Below are positions 25,865-34,349 of a stretch of DNA of 64,000 nucleotides, one piece after another. The DNA is taken from NCBI GenBank assembly GCA_018676855.1, contig JABHDY010000003.1, positions 84,136 through 148,135 of the forward strand. Direction: 5' to 3'. This DNA is from Candidatus Woesearchaeota archaeon (GTDB lineage Archaea; Nanobdellota; Nanobdellia; Woesearchaeales; GW2011-AR9). Position 1 is the stretch's first letter. Each line of letters opens with the position of its first letter. A program made the translations under genes and the position numbers. The notes beneath the pieces were generated by a model. The model saw only the letters and a program-made list of their open reading frames with translations. It was not told the DNA's origin and did not search any database.

Positions 25865-26446
25865 ATGACAGCATTAGGATCAAAAACTATAGAACGAGTA
25901 CAAGAATTTAGAACAAAATATTTTTTAGGTGTTGGAAAAGCACTTGCAAAAGTTGGATTTACTGCTAACTCCATCACGGGTTTATCATTACTGTTTGGAA
26001 TCGCTGCATTCTTTTTGTTTGGATATAACCACTTTCTTTTTGTCCTAGCAATTATTATTCATCTTCTTACTGATGCTGTTGATGGTTTAGTTGCAAGAGC
26101 AACAAACACGTCTTCAACATTTGGAGATTATTTTGACCATATTTCTGATGGATTTGTTGGATTCTTATTATTGCTTAAGATTGCATGGGTACTGAACGAT
26201 TATTTTGCGTACATCGTTGCTGCAATATATTTTATTAACCAAGCAACACACTTCATTTCAAAACGACAATTACCTGCAATCTTCACAAGAACATTTGTGT
26301 CTATTGGATTATTGTTTTATGTCCCAGGAATTATCGGTTTAACAGTGTATGTTCCAGTACTAGTATATTTAGTGTCGGGAATCTTTTCAGTATATTCTTT
26401 AGTTCTTCAATTGCAATGGTTTGTGAAGAATGTTGTAAGAAAGTAA
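25865..26446 (+). CDS. CDP-alcohol phosphatidyltransferase family protein (2)
   Basis: A 193-residue membrane protein with the signature DAVDGLVARATNTSSTFGDY and FDHISD, i.e. D-x2-D-G-x2-A-R ... G-x3-D-x3-D, and about six hydrophobic helices. It is distinct from the first copy, so the two probably use different alcohols. It closes the small lipid cluster and converges with aIF2 gamma, leaving only 2 nt between stops. Confidence 0.86.
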   Translation: MTALGSKTIERVQEFRTKYFLGVGKALAKVGFTANSITGLSLLFGIAAFFLFGYNHFLFVLAIIIHLLTDAVDGLVARATNTSSTFGDYFDHISDGFVGFLLLLKIAWVLNDYFAYIVAAIYFINQATHFISKRQLPAIFTRTFVSIGLLFYVPGIIGLTVYVPVLVYLVSGIFSVYSLVLQLQWFVKNVVRK

Positions 26447-26448
26447 GT

Positions 26449-27726
26449 TTACTTTAAAATTCCGTAACCAATAAGCCTAAACCTATCTCCTACACGCCTA
26501 GATATGGTTATTCGAGCACCTTTCTCTGCACAGATAGGTTTCTTTAATGCACAGGTAGTGTTCTTCTTTGATGGGTCAACTACTACACCAACGGTAGCAG
26601 CAGAGTTTACGTTAAGCATTAACATTTCTTTCTTTGCAAGAGGTTTAACATCAGTTTCTTCCTTTGTTCCTACGACACGTTTAAGAAGATGTGTATCAAG
26701 AGAAATTTGATAATGTAGCTCAGGTAGTTTTCCAGGAAGACCGACCAATGCACCAGTTAACGAATCTGATTTAACAATAGTAGGATCTAATGACGTACCT
26801 AGTGCCATACTTCCACCAGGAAGAATAGTATCAACGGGTTGACCCCCAGAAAATATTCCAGTAATCTTTGTCTTTAACGATTTCCAGACTTTCTTATTCT
26901 TTTCTTCAACCATATATCCTGGATTAATTTCAATTTCGTCTCCCACTTTAAAAGATCCTTGACGTACAGTTCCTCCAACAATCCCACCAACTAATTTTGC
27001 TGGCATACTTCCAGGTTTATTAATATCAAAAGAACGAGCAACAAGCATTATTGGGTAACCTTTTGTATCTTTTCTTACTGGTGTTGGTAAGTATTCTTGT
27101 ATAGCTTCAACAAGAACGTCAACATTCACGTTTGCCCGTGCTGATAAAGGAATAATAGGAACATCTTTATAGTCCGTACCCGCCAAAAAATCTTTAATCT
27201 GTTGATAATTTTTTAGTGCTTCTTCTTTAGTTACCAAATCAATTTTGTTTTGAATAACAATAATGTTCTTTATACCAGAAATTTGTAATGCCATTAGATG
27301 TTCTTTAGTTTGTGGCTGAGGACATTTCTCGTTTGCTGCAATTAATAATAATGCACCATCAACAATCGCTGCACCACTTAACATCGTTGCCATTAACGAT
27401 TCGTGGCCAGGAGCGTCAACTAATGAAATTTTACGTTGTAATGTTGTATCTCCATTACATTTAATACATTTATCTTTTGTTGTAAAAAAATCGCATTTAT
27501 CGCACTTGTACACAGAAAAATCAGCATACCCTAACCTAATCGTGATACCACGTTTCATTTCTTCTGAATGTGTATCTGTCCACTTTCCAGACAATCTTTC
27601 TGTTACTGTCGTTTTTCCATGATCTACATGGCCAACAAGTGCAAGATTAAATTCTGGTTGAACAAATTCGTGTGAAGATTTTTTAATAGTCTTCTTTTTT
27701 ACAGGAGTTTTTTTCTTTACAGGCAT
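26449..27726 (-). CDS. eif2g: Translation initiation factor aIF2 subunit gamma
   Basis: GTPase subunit of aIF2 that carries initiator tRNA to the ribosome. The 425-residue protein has GHVDHGKTT (G1), the four-cysteine zinc knuckle CDKCDFFTTKDKCIKC specific for the gamma subunit, DAPGHE (G3), QNKIDLV (G4) and two beta-barrel domains ending RFRLIGYGIL. A Lys-rich start (PVKKKTPVKKKTIKK) is extra. Alpha and beta subunits are not in this window. Confidence 0.96.
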   Translation of the reverse strand: MPVKKKTPVKKKTIKKSSHEFVQPEFNLALVGHVDHGKTTVTERLSGKWTDTHSEEMKRGITIRLGYADFSVYKCDKCDFFTTKDKCIKCNGDTTLQRKISLVDAPGHESLMATMLSGAAIVDGALLLIAANEKCPQPQTKEHLMALQISGIKNIIVIQNKIDLVTKEEALKNYQQIKDFLAGTDYKDVPIIPLSARANVNVDVLVEAIQEYLPTPVRKDTKGYPIMLVARSFDINKPGSMPAKLVGGIVGGTVRQGSFKVGDEIEINPGYMVEEKNKKVWKSLKTKITGIFSGGQPVDTILPGGSMALGTSLDPTIVKSDSLTGALVGLPGKLPELHYQISLDTHLLKRVVGTKEETDVKPLAKKEMLMLNVNSAATVGVVVDPSKKNTTCALKKPICAEKGARITISRRVGDRFRLIGYGILK

Positions 27727-27799
27727 TACTATTGCAGAAAGGAGAGTTATTTATAAAGGTTTACTGTAAAAAGAAGATTAAGAAATAATAAATAAAGAT

Positions 27800-27985
27800 C
27801 TATTCTCTTCTCTTAAGGCGCGTCATATATCCAGCAATTACATTACGTAATTTCTTACTTTGTACTTCTATATGACGGCCAGCAATCTCTTTGTTCTTAG
27901 AAAAATCAGTTGTGAATGAATCTCCATGCTTTTTCAAGAGTTCCTTTGTCTTTCGTTTAATGAATGTTGTTTTGATACGTCCCAT
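27800..27985 (-). CDS. rps17e: Ribosomal protein S17e (eS17)
   Basis: A 61-residue small-subunit protein: MGRIKTTFIKRKTKELLKKH at the start and KKLRNVIAGYMTRLKRRE at the end match eS17. I trim to the ATG at 27985, since a longer frame only adds hydrophobic codons of the promoter region. Lies just upstream of aIF2 gamma on the same strand. Confidence 0.9.
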   Translation of the reverse strand: MGRIKTTFIKRKTKELLKKHGDSFTTDFSKNKEIAGRHIEVQSKKLRNVIAGYMTRLKRRE

Positions 27986-28133
27986 GTTTATGTATAAATT
28001 GAGTGGTTTATTTATAAACATTGTGGTCAGAGAGTGTAAAGGAGTTAAGAGAAAATAGATGAACATATAAAACACATATTCTCCAGTATACGTTTCAGTA
28101 ATATTTATATATTAACATCGTTTTCTGTACACA

Positions 28134-28532
28134 ATGGTTATTCTCTTTGACCAATTCAATTTACCGGACGACATTTATAAAGTCATCTTTGCTACTGAAC
28201 AGCAAGAGATAGTCGGTAAAATGCTTATAAAATACATGTGGGATAATGGTGGAGAGATAGGAAAAACTGAGATGAGTCTGTTTGCAACTGCATTACATGA
28301 AGGAAAAGCGATTATTAAAGAGAAAGGAAAATCTCCGTTAGATAAAGAACAACGTATATCCTATAACAAACGACAATTTTATGATAGAATTCTGACACCT
28401 ATGCGTGGCATGGGCCTTATAGACTATGATTTGTATAAGAAGACATACAGAGTTTCTGACAAATTTAACAAAATGATGATTCGTGTAGGTTTAATGTGGT
28501 TAAGAGAAATAGAAAAAAATAAGAAAAATTAA
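28134..28532 (+). CDS. Conserved protein, probable winged-helix fold
   Basis: A 132-residue soluble protein. The C-terminal half, KRQFYDRILTPMRGMGLIDY followed by DLYKKTYRVSDKFNKMM, reads like a winged helix (recognition helix, wing and follow-on helix), so it may bind DNA or RNA. The N-terminal half is helical. A TATA box (tatttatata, 28101-28110) lies about 25 nt before the ATG, so translation is probably leaderless. Target unknown. Confidence 0.6.
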   Translation: MVILFDQFNLPDDIYKVIFATEQQEIVGKMLIKYMWDNGGEIGKTEMSLFATALHEGKAIIKEKGKSPLDKEQRISYNKRQFYDRILTPMRGMGLIDYDLYKKTYRVSDKFNKMMIRVGLMWLREIEKNKKN

Positions 28533-28537
28533 AAAAA

Positions 28538-29719
28538 TTACAAACTTGAAGAACCAACACCAGATTCCCTTTTCAATGCATCTACTTTATCAGTTTTTTC
28601 CCATGTAAAGTCGGGATCGTCTCGACCGAAGTGACCATATGATGCAGTTTTTTTATAGATTGGTCGTCGTAGTTGTAATTGATCAATCATTGCCTTTGGT
28701 CGGAAGTCAAAATTTTTCCGTACTGCTTCAACAATCTGTTCTTCAGGTATTTTTGCTGTACCAAACGTATCAACAAGAATACTCATAGGTTGTGCAACTC
28801 CAATAGCATATGCTACTTGTACTTCACACTTGTCTGCAAGACCTGCAGCAACGATGTTTTTTGCAACGTACCGGCAATAATATGCACCTGAACGGTCAAC
28901 TTTACTTGGATCCTTTCCAGAAAATGCGCCGCCACCATGCCGAGAATATCCACCATAGGTATCAACAATAATCTTTCTACCAGTTAAACCAGCATCTGCA
29001 ACGGGACCACCAAGAACAAATTTGCCAGTTGGATTAACAAAATATTTTGTATTGTCATCTAACCATTCACCACAAATAGGTTTGATAATCTTTTCAACAA
29101 GTTCTCTTCTGATAGTTTCTAAATCAACGTCGGGATGATGATGTGTTGAGACAACAACAGCATCTACACGTTTCGGCTTATCATTTTCATATTCAACGGT
29201 AACTTGTGATTTACCGTCAGGACGTAAGTACCATATTTCTCCTCTCTTCCGAGCAGAAGCCAACCTTTGAGTTAATTTATGTGCAAGTACAATTGGAAGG
29301 GGCATATATTCAGGTGTTTCATTGGTTGCAAACCCAAACATTAATCCCTGGTCACCAGCACCCTGTTCTTCATGTAAACCTGCTCCTTCATCAACGCCCT
29401 GTGCAATGTCAGGAGATTGTTCAGAGATAGCAACTAAAACGCCGCATGTTAAACCTTCAAACCCATATTCTGGTTTATCATATCCAATTTCTAAAAGAGT
29501 ATCTCGTGCTATTTTTTGAATATCAACATATGTAGTTGTCGTAACTTCACCAGCAACGACTACAAATCCCGTCTTAGTTAGACATTCAACTGCTACTCGT
29601 GCATTTGGATCTTCTTTATAGATTGCGTCTAAAACGCCGTCTGATATCTGATCGCAGACTTTATCCGGATGTCCTTCAGTTACGCTTTCACTTGTAAAAA
29701 AATATTTGTTTTGTGCCAT
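28538..29719 (-). CDS. metK: S-adenosylmethionine synthetase, bacterial type
   Basis: Makes SAM from methionine and ATP. The 393-residue protein has the bacterial MetK motifs [34 protein letters not shown], and the P-loop-like [20 protein letters not shown]. Most archaea use a different, archaeal-type enzyme with little resemblance; this one is of bacterial kind and was probably acquired. I use ATG 29719; a longer frame runs through the promoter. It faces an HTH-CBS regulator across a short region with a perfect palindrome. Confidence 0.95.
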   Translation of the reverse strand: MAQNKYFFTSESVTEGHPDKVCDQISDGVLDAIYKEDPNARVAVECLTKTGFVVVAGEVTTTTYVDIQKIARDTLLEIGYDKPEYGFEGLTCGVLVAISEQSPDIAQGVDEGAGLHEEQGAGDQGLMFGFATNETPEYMPLPIVLAHKLTQRLASARKRGEIWYLRPDGKSQVTVEYENDKPKRVDAVVVSTHHHPDVDLETIRRELVEKIIKPICGEWLDDNTKYFVNPTGKFVLGGPVADAGLTGRKIIVDTYGGYSRHGGGAFSGKDPSKVDRSGAYYCRYVAKNIVAAGLADKCEVQVAYAIGVAQPMSILVDTFGTAKIPEEQIVEAVRKNFDFRPKAMIDQLQLRRPIYKKTASYGHFGRDDPDFTWEKTDKVDALKRESGVGSSSL

Positions 29720-29761
29720 TGTATAATATACCTCAATTGCCTTTTTTGTAAATTTAATGAA

Positions 29762-29775
29762 GTTTTTATATAAAC
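29762..29775 (-). promoter_or_regulatory. TATA box of metK
   Basis: gtttatataaaaac read on the minus strand lies about 45 nt before the metK ATG, leaving a short leader of around 20 nt. Confidence 0.45.
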
Positions 29776-29787
29776 TCTCTTGACAAC

Positions 29788-29807
29788 AATATTCCAATAG
29801 GAATATT
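29788..29807. promoter_or_regulatory. Candidate operator between metK and the HTH-CBS gene
   Basis: Perfect inverted repeat aatattcc-aata-ggaatatt. It lies between the two divergent TATA boxes and its right arm overlaps the TATA region (atatttataaa) of the HTH-CBS gene, whose ATG is at 29836. A protein bound here would block that promoter and could act on metK. Confidence 0.6.
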
Positions 29808-29835
29808 TATAAAGAAACTATATTCTTTAATAGGT

Positions 29836-30387
29836 ATGATACATAACTTAGATGAGATTAAGAGAATACGAAAAAAACATGACCTTAATCAAAAAGAACT
29901 TGCTGAGAGAGCAGGAGTATCTCAAAGTTTGATTGCCAAAATTGAAGCGGGAGTGATTGAGCCTTCTTTTACTAAAGCACAACAAATATTTCAAGCATTA
30001 GAAGAAATGCGTGAAAGGAAAGAACAAAAAGCGGAAGAATTGATGAACAAGAACGTTGTTTTTGTTAAAGGTAATGATACTGTAAAAGAAAGTGTTAAGA
30101 TTATGAAAAAGAGGGGCATATCACAAATGCCCGTACTATGTAATGGAAAAGTATGTGGCCTTATAACTGAAGGAACAATAATAAAAAGTATAACTGATAA
30201 TCCTGAAAAGATTAATATTACCAAAGTGAACGATATTATGGAAGATGCTCCCCCAATTATCTCTATAAAAACAGGGATAAAGACAGTGTTAGAATTGTTA
30301 AAAGATAATCAGATACTTTTAGTCGCAGAGAGAGGAGACATACAGGGGATCATATCAAAAAGTGATTTGTTAGGAAAAATTGAATAA
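29836..30387 (+). CDS. HTH-CBS transcription regulator
   Basis: A 183-residue protein. An Xre-type helix-turn-helix (NQKELAERAGVSQSLIAKIE, residues 19-38) is followed by two CBS units (about 70-125, VKESVKIMKKRGISQMPVLC, and 130-183, QGIISKSDLLGKI). CBS pairs sense adenosyl compounds such as SAM, ATP or AMP. The message appears leaderless (TATA about 28 nt before the ATG). Its position opposite metK, with a palindrome covering its own TATA box, suggests self-repression and control of SAM synthesis in answer to an adenosyl ligand; the link to SAM is inference. Confidence 0.88.
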   Translation: MIHNLDEIKRIRKKHDLNQKELAERAGVSQSLIAKIEAGVIEPSFTKAQQIFQALEEMRERKEQKAEELMNKNVVFVKGNDTVKESVKIMKKRGISQMPVLCNGKVCGLITEGTIIKSITDNPEKINITKVNDIMEDAPPIISIKTGIKTVLELLKDNQILLVAERGDIQGIISKSDLLGKIE

Positions 30388-30388
30388 T

Positions 30389-31255
30389 TTATTCGTTAGT
30401 TGCTTGAAATGCTAAAATATCTTCTGTGCTTAATTTACGACCTTTCTTTAACTTATCTTTAACCTCGGCCGTTCTTTCTTTTACTTTTGATTTAAAACTT
30501 CGCGTGTCTGCTTCTTTAAAATTCTTTGATAATTCAGTAACACGTTGCATAACTTGTTCAAGTTGTTTCTTTTTCTCTTCATACTGAGTTTTTAGTTTTA
30601 CATACGAATCGGTAATAGGTTTCTCTTGATCACGTAATGATTTAATTTCTTTGTACAACTTTTGTACTTGCTCATGTTTTTCTTGTGACTCTTGTGCTTT
30701 TAATTGTACAAGTTTATGCGCTTCCTGTGCTTTTCGACGATGATCAGAAAAGTCTTCAGATGCAGAATTAATTTCTTTCCACATATCACCCAATTCTTTC
30801 ACTTTAGAATATTTTGTTTTTATTTCTTTTAACTGCTTCCGTAACTGTTGCTCTTTAGAATATTGCATAACTTCCGTTTCAAGTTTTTCTTCAATCTGTG
30901 CAATATCTTTTTTAAGTTTTCCTGGATCCTCACGTACAGCATTTTTATCAAGAAGATCTTTCTTACGTTGATCAACTACTTTCCGTGTTGAAGACTTTGC
31001 TTGAACTGATGCGTTTAATGTATCACGTGTTACTTTAAGTTTCTTAACTTCCTTCGTCATAGAATCCCGTTTCTCTTTTGACTCTTTAACTTGAGACGTT
31101 TTTGTCTTAATAGCATCACGTAAAGAACGTAATTTCTGATACGCATCTTCTTTTTCTTTATTCTTAGAAGTTAATTGTGAACGAAGCTCTGCTACTTCTT
31201 TCTTTTTGTTCTTAAACTCTTCTCGAGGTTCTTTCAAATCACCATCTGTTTCCAT
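30389..31255 (-). CDS. Long coiled-coil protein (COG1340-like)
   Basis: A 288-residue protein, almost wholly heptad-like charged helix from residue 5 to about 255, ending with KLKKGRKLSTEDILAFQ, a short conserved tail. This matches the archaeal coiled-coil family COG1340, of unknown role, often found near ribosomal genes, as here (next to P1). No signal peptide and no cysteines in the coiled part. Probably cytosolic and dimeric. Confidence 0.7.
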   Translation of the reverse strand: METDGDLKEPREEFKNKKKEVAELRSQLTSKNKEKEDAYQKLRSLRDAIKTKTSQVKESKEKRDSMTKEVKKLKVTRDTLNASVQAKSSTRKVVDQRKKDLLDKNAVREDPGKLKKDIAQIEEKLETEVMQYSKEQQLRKQLKEIKTKYSKVKELGDMWKEINSASEDFSDHRRKAQEAHKLVQLKAQESQEKHEQVQKLYKEIKSLRDQEKPITDSYVKLKTQYEEKKKQLEQVMQRVTELSKNFKEADTRSFKSKVKERTAEVKDKLKKGRKLSTEDILAFQATNE

Positions 31256-31319
31256 AAGTATTCACTTGTTGTTGAAATTGTATAGTTAAAAAATGAAAAA
31301 AAATGAAAAAGAAACGCTT

Positions 31320-31637
31320 TTATCCAAATAGTGCGCCCAAACCAGCAGCAGCTGATTCTTCCGCTTTCTTTTCTTCCGCAGCGTCTTTCTTTTCGTCTTT
31401 CTTTTCTTCAGGTGCAGCATCTCCACTACCACTTACAGCGGCAGCAACAGGAGCAGCAACAACGGCAGCTTTTTGTATAGCTTCGTCAATGTTAACTCCT
31501 TCAAGTGCAGCAACTAATGCTTTAACTCGTGCCTCATCAACGGTAACTCCCGCTGCAGTTAAAACACTTTTAACAGTATCTTCTGTAATATCCTTTCCTG
31601 CTTTATGAAGCAGCATTGCAGTATAAACGTATTCCAT
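31320..31637 (-). CDS. rpl12: Ribosomal protein P1 (archaeal L12)
   Basis: Acidic stalk protein that recruits translation GTPases. The 105-residue protein has the dimerising helical start [20 protein letters not shown], an Ala/Gly hinge ([16 protein letters not shown]), a charged Glu/Lys run and the usual C-terminal GLGALFG that contacts factors. RBS ggagg at 31648-31652. Last gene of the L1-L10-P1 operon. Confidence 0.95.
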   Translation of the reverse strand: MEYVYTAMLLHKAGKDITEDTVKSVLTAAGVTVDEARVKALVAALEGVNIDEAIQKAAVVAAPVAAAVSGSGDAAPEEKKDEKKDAAEEKKAEESAAAGLGALFG

Positions 31638-31675
31638 TTTTTTATTTCCTCCATTATGTTCTTGTGAGTATTATT

Positions 31676-32515
31676 TTACAGATTAGCATCTTTCTTTACG
31701 GAAAGAGCTTGTTGTTCTGATCGTGCTAAAATGTCTCCTTTTGTATCTTCTGTCATGAACGCAGATTCAACCGAGATAGTTCGTGCATCCCGTCCTGCTT
31801 TTTGGACAAGTAATTCCATTGTTTCTCTGGTAGGATATGCGATTTCAATTGCTAAATTCATTGCTGACCGAGCAGCATCCATAATATTTTGAGCAAACTC
31901 TTTCTCATCAACATGAAGTTGTTTCGCATCAAAAACTAGACCATTTTCCCATACAGCAACTAAATCTAATCCAACTTCCATTGGAGCAATATCAAGTCTT
32001 TTTAACATATCTGCTAATGTTTGACTGATAACATCTCCCTCTTTTGCAACAGTTGTATCGTCAATGATTGCTAATTTACCATTTTCAACTTTTGTTTTAA
32101 TACCAACAGTAGCTAATTCTGAGATAATAGGTCCAGGTGCAAAGTTTGTAGCACCGGCTTTTACAACTATTTCTTTTGGTGATGTTTGACCAGCTTTTGC
32201 AGGCGCTTCTGACTTGTTTCTTTGAAGAGTTGCATACAAACTGAATGGATTATCTTTACTGAACAATAATGCAGGCATTCCTTTTATTTTTTCTATAAGT
32301 TTTTCAATATCTGAATTTTTTGATTCTTTAAGAGCAAGAGTAATAAGACGTTTCCGTGCCATTGAAATAATAACACCTTTTTCTCGTAACATTGCACGCA
32401 TTTTTTGTAATTGCTGTGCAGGTAAATTTTCAAAATTAACAATAGCAACGATAGGATATTCTTTAATAGCACGAACCAATTCTTGTACTAATTTTTTCTT
32501 TGTATCGGATACCAT
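31676..32515 (-). CDS. rpl10: Ribosomal protein L10 (P0), without acidic tail
   Basis: Stalk base protein holding P1 dimers on 23S rRNA. The 279-residue protein starts KKKLVQELVRAIKEYPIVAI and includes the FAPGPIISELATVGIKTKVE insert, then a helical spine that binds P1 (from about 230). It ends LSVKKDANL, without the Ala-rich acidic extension and GxxxLFG end seen in most archaeal P0, so factor contact would rest on P1 alone. Start 2 nt after the L1 stop. Confidence 0.93.
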   Translation of the reverse strand: MVSDTKKKLVQELVRAIKEYPIVAIVNFENLPAQQLQKMRAMLREKGVIISMARKRLITLALKESKNSDIEKLIEKIKGMPALLFSKDNPFSLYATLQRNKSEAPAKAGQTSPKEIVVKAGATNFAPGPIISELATVGIKTKVENGKLAIIDDTTVAKEGDVISQTLADMLKRLDIAPMEVGLDLVAVWENGLVFDAKQLHVDEKEFAQNIMDAARSAMNLAIEIAYPTRETMELLVQKAGRDARTISVESAFMTEDTKGDILARSEQQALSVKKDANL

Positions 32516-32517
32516 TT

Positions 32518-33156
32518 TTATATATTAACTGGCTTACTCATTGTAAGCTTAAGAGTTATATTTTTAATATTCTGTATTTCGTTTGGTAAATGTTTCACAA
32601 CAGCATTGTATACTGTCAGAATATTATCAATTATCTCGCTTTCAGGCTGAGATTCCTTGCCTACCATACACTGAAGATTCATACCTTTCTTTGTTGATAA
32701 ACGAACAGAAGATGCAAGTTTCTTTTTTAGTTGTTCTAAATTTGCACTTGGTGGAACAACACATCCAATTTTAGGATTTGGCATTTTTCCACGTATTCCA
32801 AGACTCTTACCAAATGCTGCTGCAACTTTTGGCATTAATGTTGCTTGTGCAACAAAATAATCGTAACCTTTAGCTAATTTCTTTGCTTCTTTAGCATCTT
32901 TATATTTTGGAAAGTCAGCTTCTGAGATAGTAACATCAAAATGTTTATCTGATTGTTCCTCTAATTGCTGATCTACAAATCCTGCTATTTTGATGGGTCT
33001 GCTTAAAGGATAATGTAATGTTACGAAGAAATCTAACGGATTTTTCTTTACTTCAAAATTCTTAAGATTAATAATCAAATCGTATGATTGTGAGAATTTC
33101 TTCTTTGGAAGTTGTTTAAGTTCGTTTAATGCTTTTTGAATTTGTTCTTTATCCAT
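32518..33156 (-). CDS. rpl1: Ribosomal protein L1
   Basis: Forms the L1 stalk by the ribosomal exit site. The 212-residue protein has GIRGKMPNPKIGCVVPP and the paired alpha/beta domains ending LTMSKPVNI. ATG 33156 is fixed by aggagg 8 nt upstream. First gene of L1-L10-P1; L11, often in front, is not here. L1 in other archaea represses its own operon by binding its message; I could not confirm a binding site. Confidence 0.93.
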   Translation of the reverse strand: MDKEQIQKALNELKQLPKKKFSQSYDLIINLKNFEVKKNPLDFFVTLHYPLSRPIKIAGFVDQQLEEQSDKHFDVTISEADFPKYKDAKEAKKLAKGYDYFVAQATLMPKVAAAFGKSLGIRGKMPNPKIGCVVPPSANLEQLKKKLASSVRLSTKKGMNLQCMVGKESQPESEIIDNILTVYNAVVKHLPNEIQNIKNITLKLTMSKPVNI

Positions 33157-33242
33157 TTGAATCCTCCTACCAGCTTTTTTATGGTAGTGATAACGGTTTA
33201 TACTCTTGGATTGTAGGTCATTTATAAAGATTGTGGTGATAT

Positions 33243-34349
33243 TCACCCAAAAATCTTCTTAAAGAAACTTTTTGAAGGTTTCTCTTCTTTTAGCTGTTTA
33301 ATCAAGTCTTTTTGTTTTTTAGATACTTTTTTGGGAACTGTTACTTTAACTTTAACCATCTGATCCCCATGGCCATGATGCAGAGAGGGTAACCCTTTAT
33401 TTTTCATCCTAAATATTGTCTCTGATTCAGTTCCAGCAGGTATTTTAAGTGACGCATTACCATTTATTGTTGGCACGTCAATATCATCACCAATGGTTGC
33501 CTGTGTAAAACTTATAGGGACAGTAATTTTAATATCGTCACCATTTCGTACAAAATATTTGTGCGGAGTAACATTAACTTCAACATATAAATCGCCTGAG
33601 GGGCCATCATTTGTTCCTACCTCTCCCTCTCCACGTACACGAAGACGCATACCATCATCAATACCTGCAGGAATAGTAACGTCAATCTTTTTTTGTTTTC
33701 GTACAAGGCCCTCACCACCGCACGTTTTACATGAATCTTGTGGTAGCTCACCTTTACTATGACAGTACGGGCATGGACTTGTTTGCTGAAACAATCCAAA
33801 TGGTGTACGTTGTGTTCGTTTCATGTATCCTGAACCGTTACAATGATGGCATGAATCAAACTTGTGTGCTCCTTTTCCACTACAATCTTTACAATGTTCA
33901 AGTTTGTTTAACGGAATGGTTTTTGTTGTTCCTTCTGCAACATTTTCTAACGTAATTTCTGTTTCATATAATAAGTCTGAACCTCTACGTGCATGTGAAT
34001 GTTGTCGCCTTCCTCCACCAAATAAACTGTCAAACACGTCATCAAAATCGCCAAAAGAACCTGACCTAAAATGTGACATGATATCAGAATAGTCAAATCC
34101 TTGTGATGTCTGACCACCTTGGAATGCATTACTGCCAAATTGATCATACTGTTGACGTTTTTTTTCATCTCCAAGAACAGATGCAGCTTCACTTATTTCT
34201 TTAAACTTTTCTTCATACTCTTTCTTCTTCTCTTCAGGTGCTTTATCAGGATGATACTTCATTGCTAATTTCTTGTAGGCTTTCTTAATCTCCTCTTTAG
34301 TTGCACCTTTCTGCACTCCAAGTAATTCATAATAATCTTTATCTGCCAT
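33243..34349 (-). CDS. dnaJ: Chaperone DnaJ
   Basis: Co-chaperone that brings substrates to DnaK and stimulates its ATPase. The 368-residue protein has the J domain with YHPDKAPEE (HPD at about 33-35), a Gly/Phe stretch, four zinc motifs ([32 protein letters not shown]) and the C-terminal substrate domains. Type I, full length. Its ATG overlaps the end of the PEP-swivel/HD gene by 11 nt, so it is co-translated with that gene in the grpE-dnaK-dnaJ cluster. Confidence 0.96.
   Translation of the reverse strand: MADKDYYELLGVQKGATKEEIKKAYKKLAMKYHPDKAPEEKKKEYEEKFKEISEAASVLGDEKKRQQYDQFGSNAFQGGQTSQGFDYSDIMSHFRSGSFGDFDDVFDSLFGGGRRQHSHARRGSDLLYETEITLENVAEGTTKTIPLNKLEHCKDCSGKGAHKFDSCHHCNGSGYMKRTQRTPFGLFQQTSPCPYCHSKGELPQDSCKTCGGEGLVRKQKKIDVTIPAGIDDGMRLRVRGEGEVGTNDGPSGDLYVEVNVTPHKYFVRNGDDIKITVPISFTQATIGDDIDVPTINGNASLKIPAGTESETIFRMKNKGLPSLHHGHGDQMVKVKVTVPKKVSKKQKDLIKQLKEEKPSKSFFKKIFG

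Noticed and set aside
27986..28075. Longer N-terminus for S17e
   Set aside because: The extra residues are hydrophobic, unlike any S17e, and come from the promoter region.
32518..33246. L1 overlapping dnaJ
   Set aside because: The apparent overlap comes only from a 30-residue upstream extension; the ATG at 33156 with a strong RBS leaves a clear gap.
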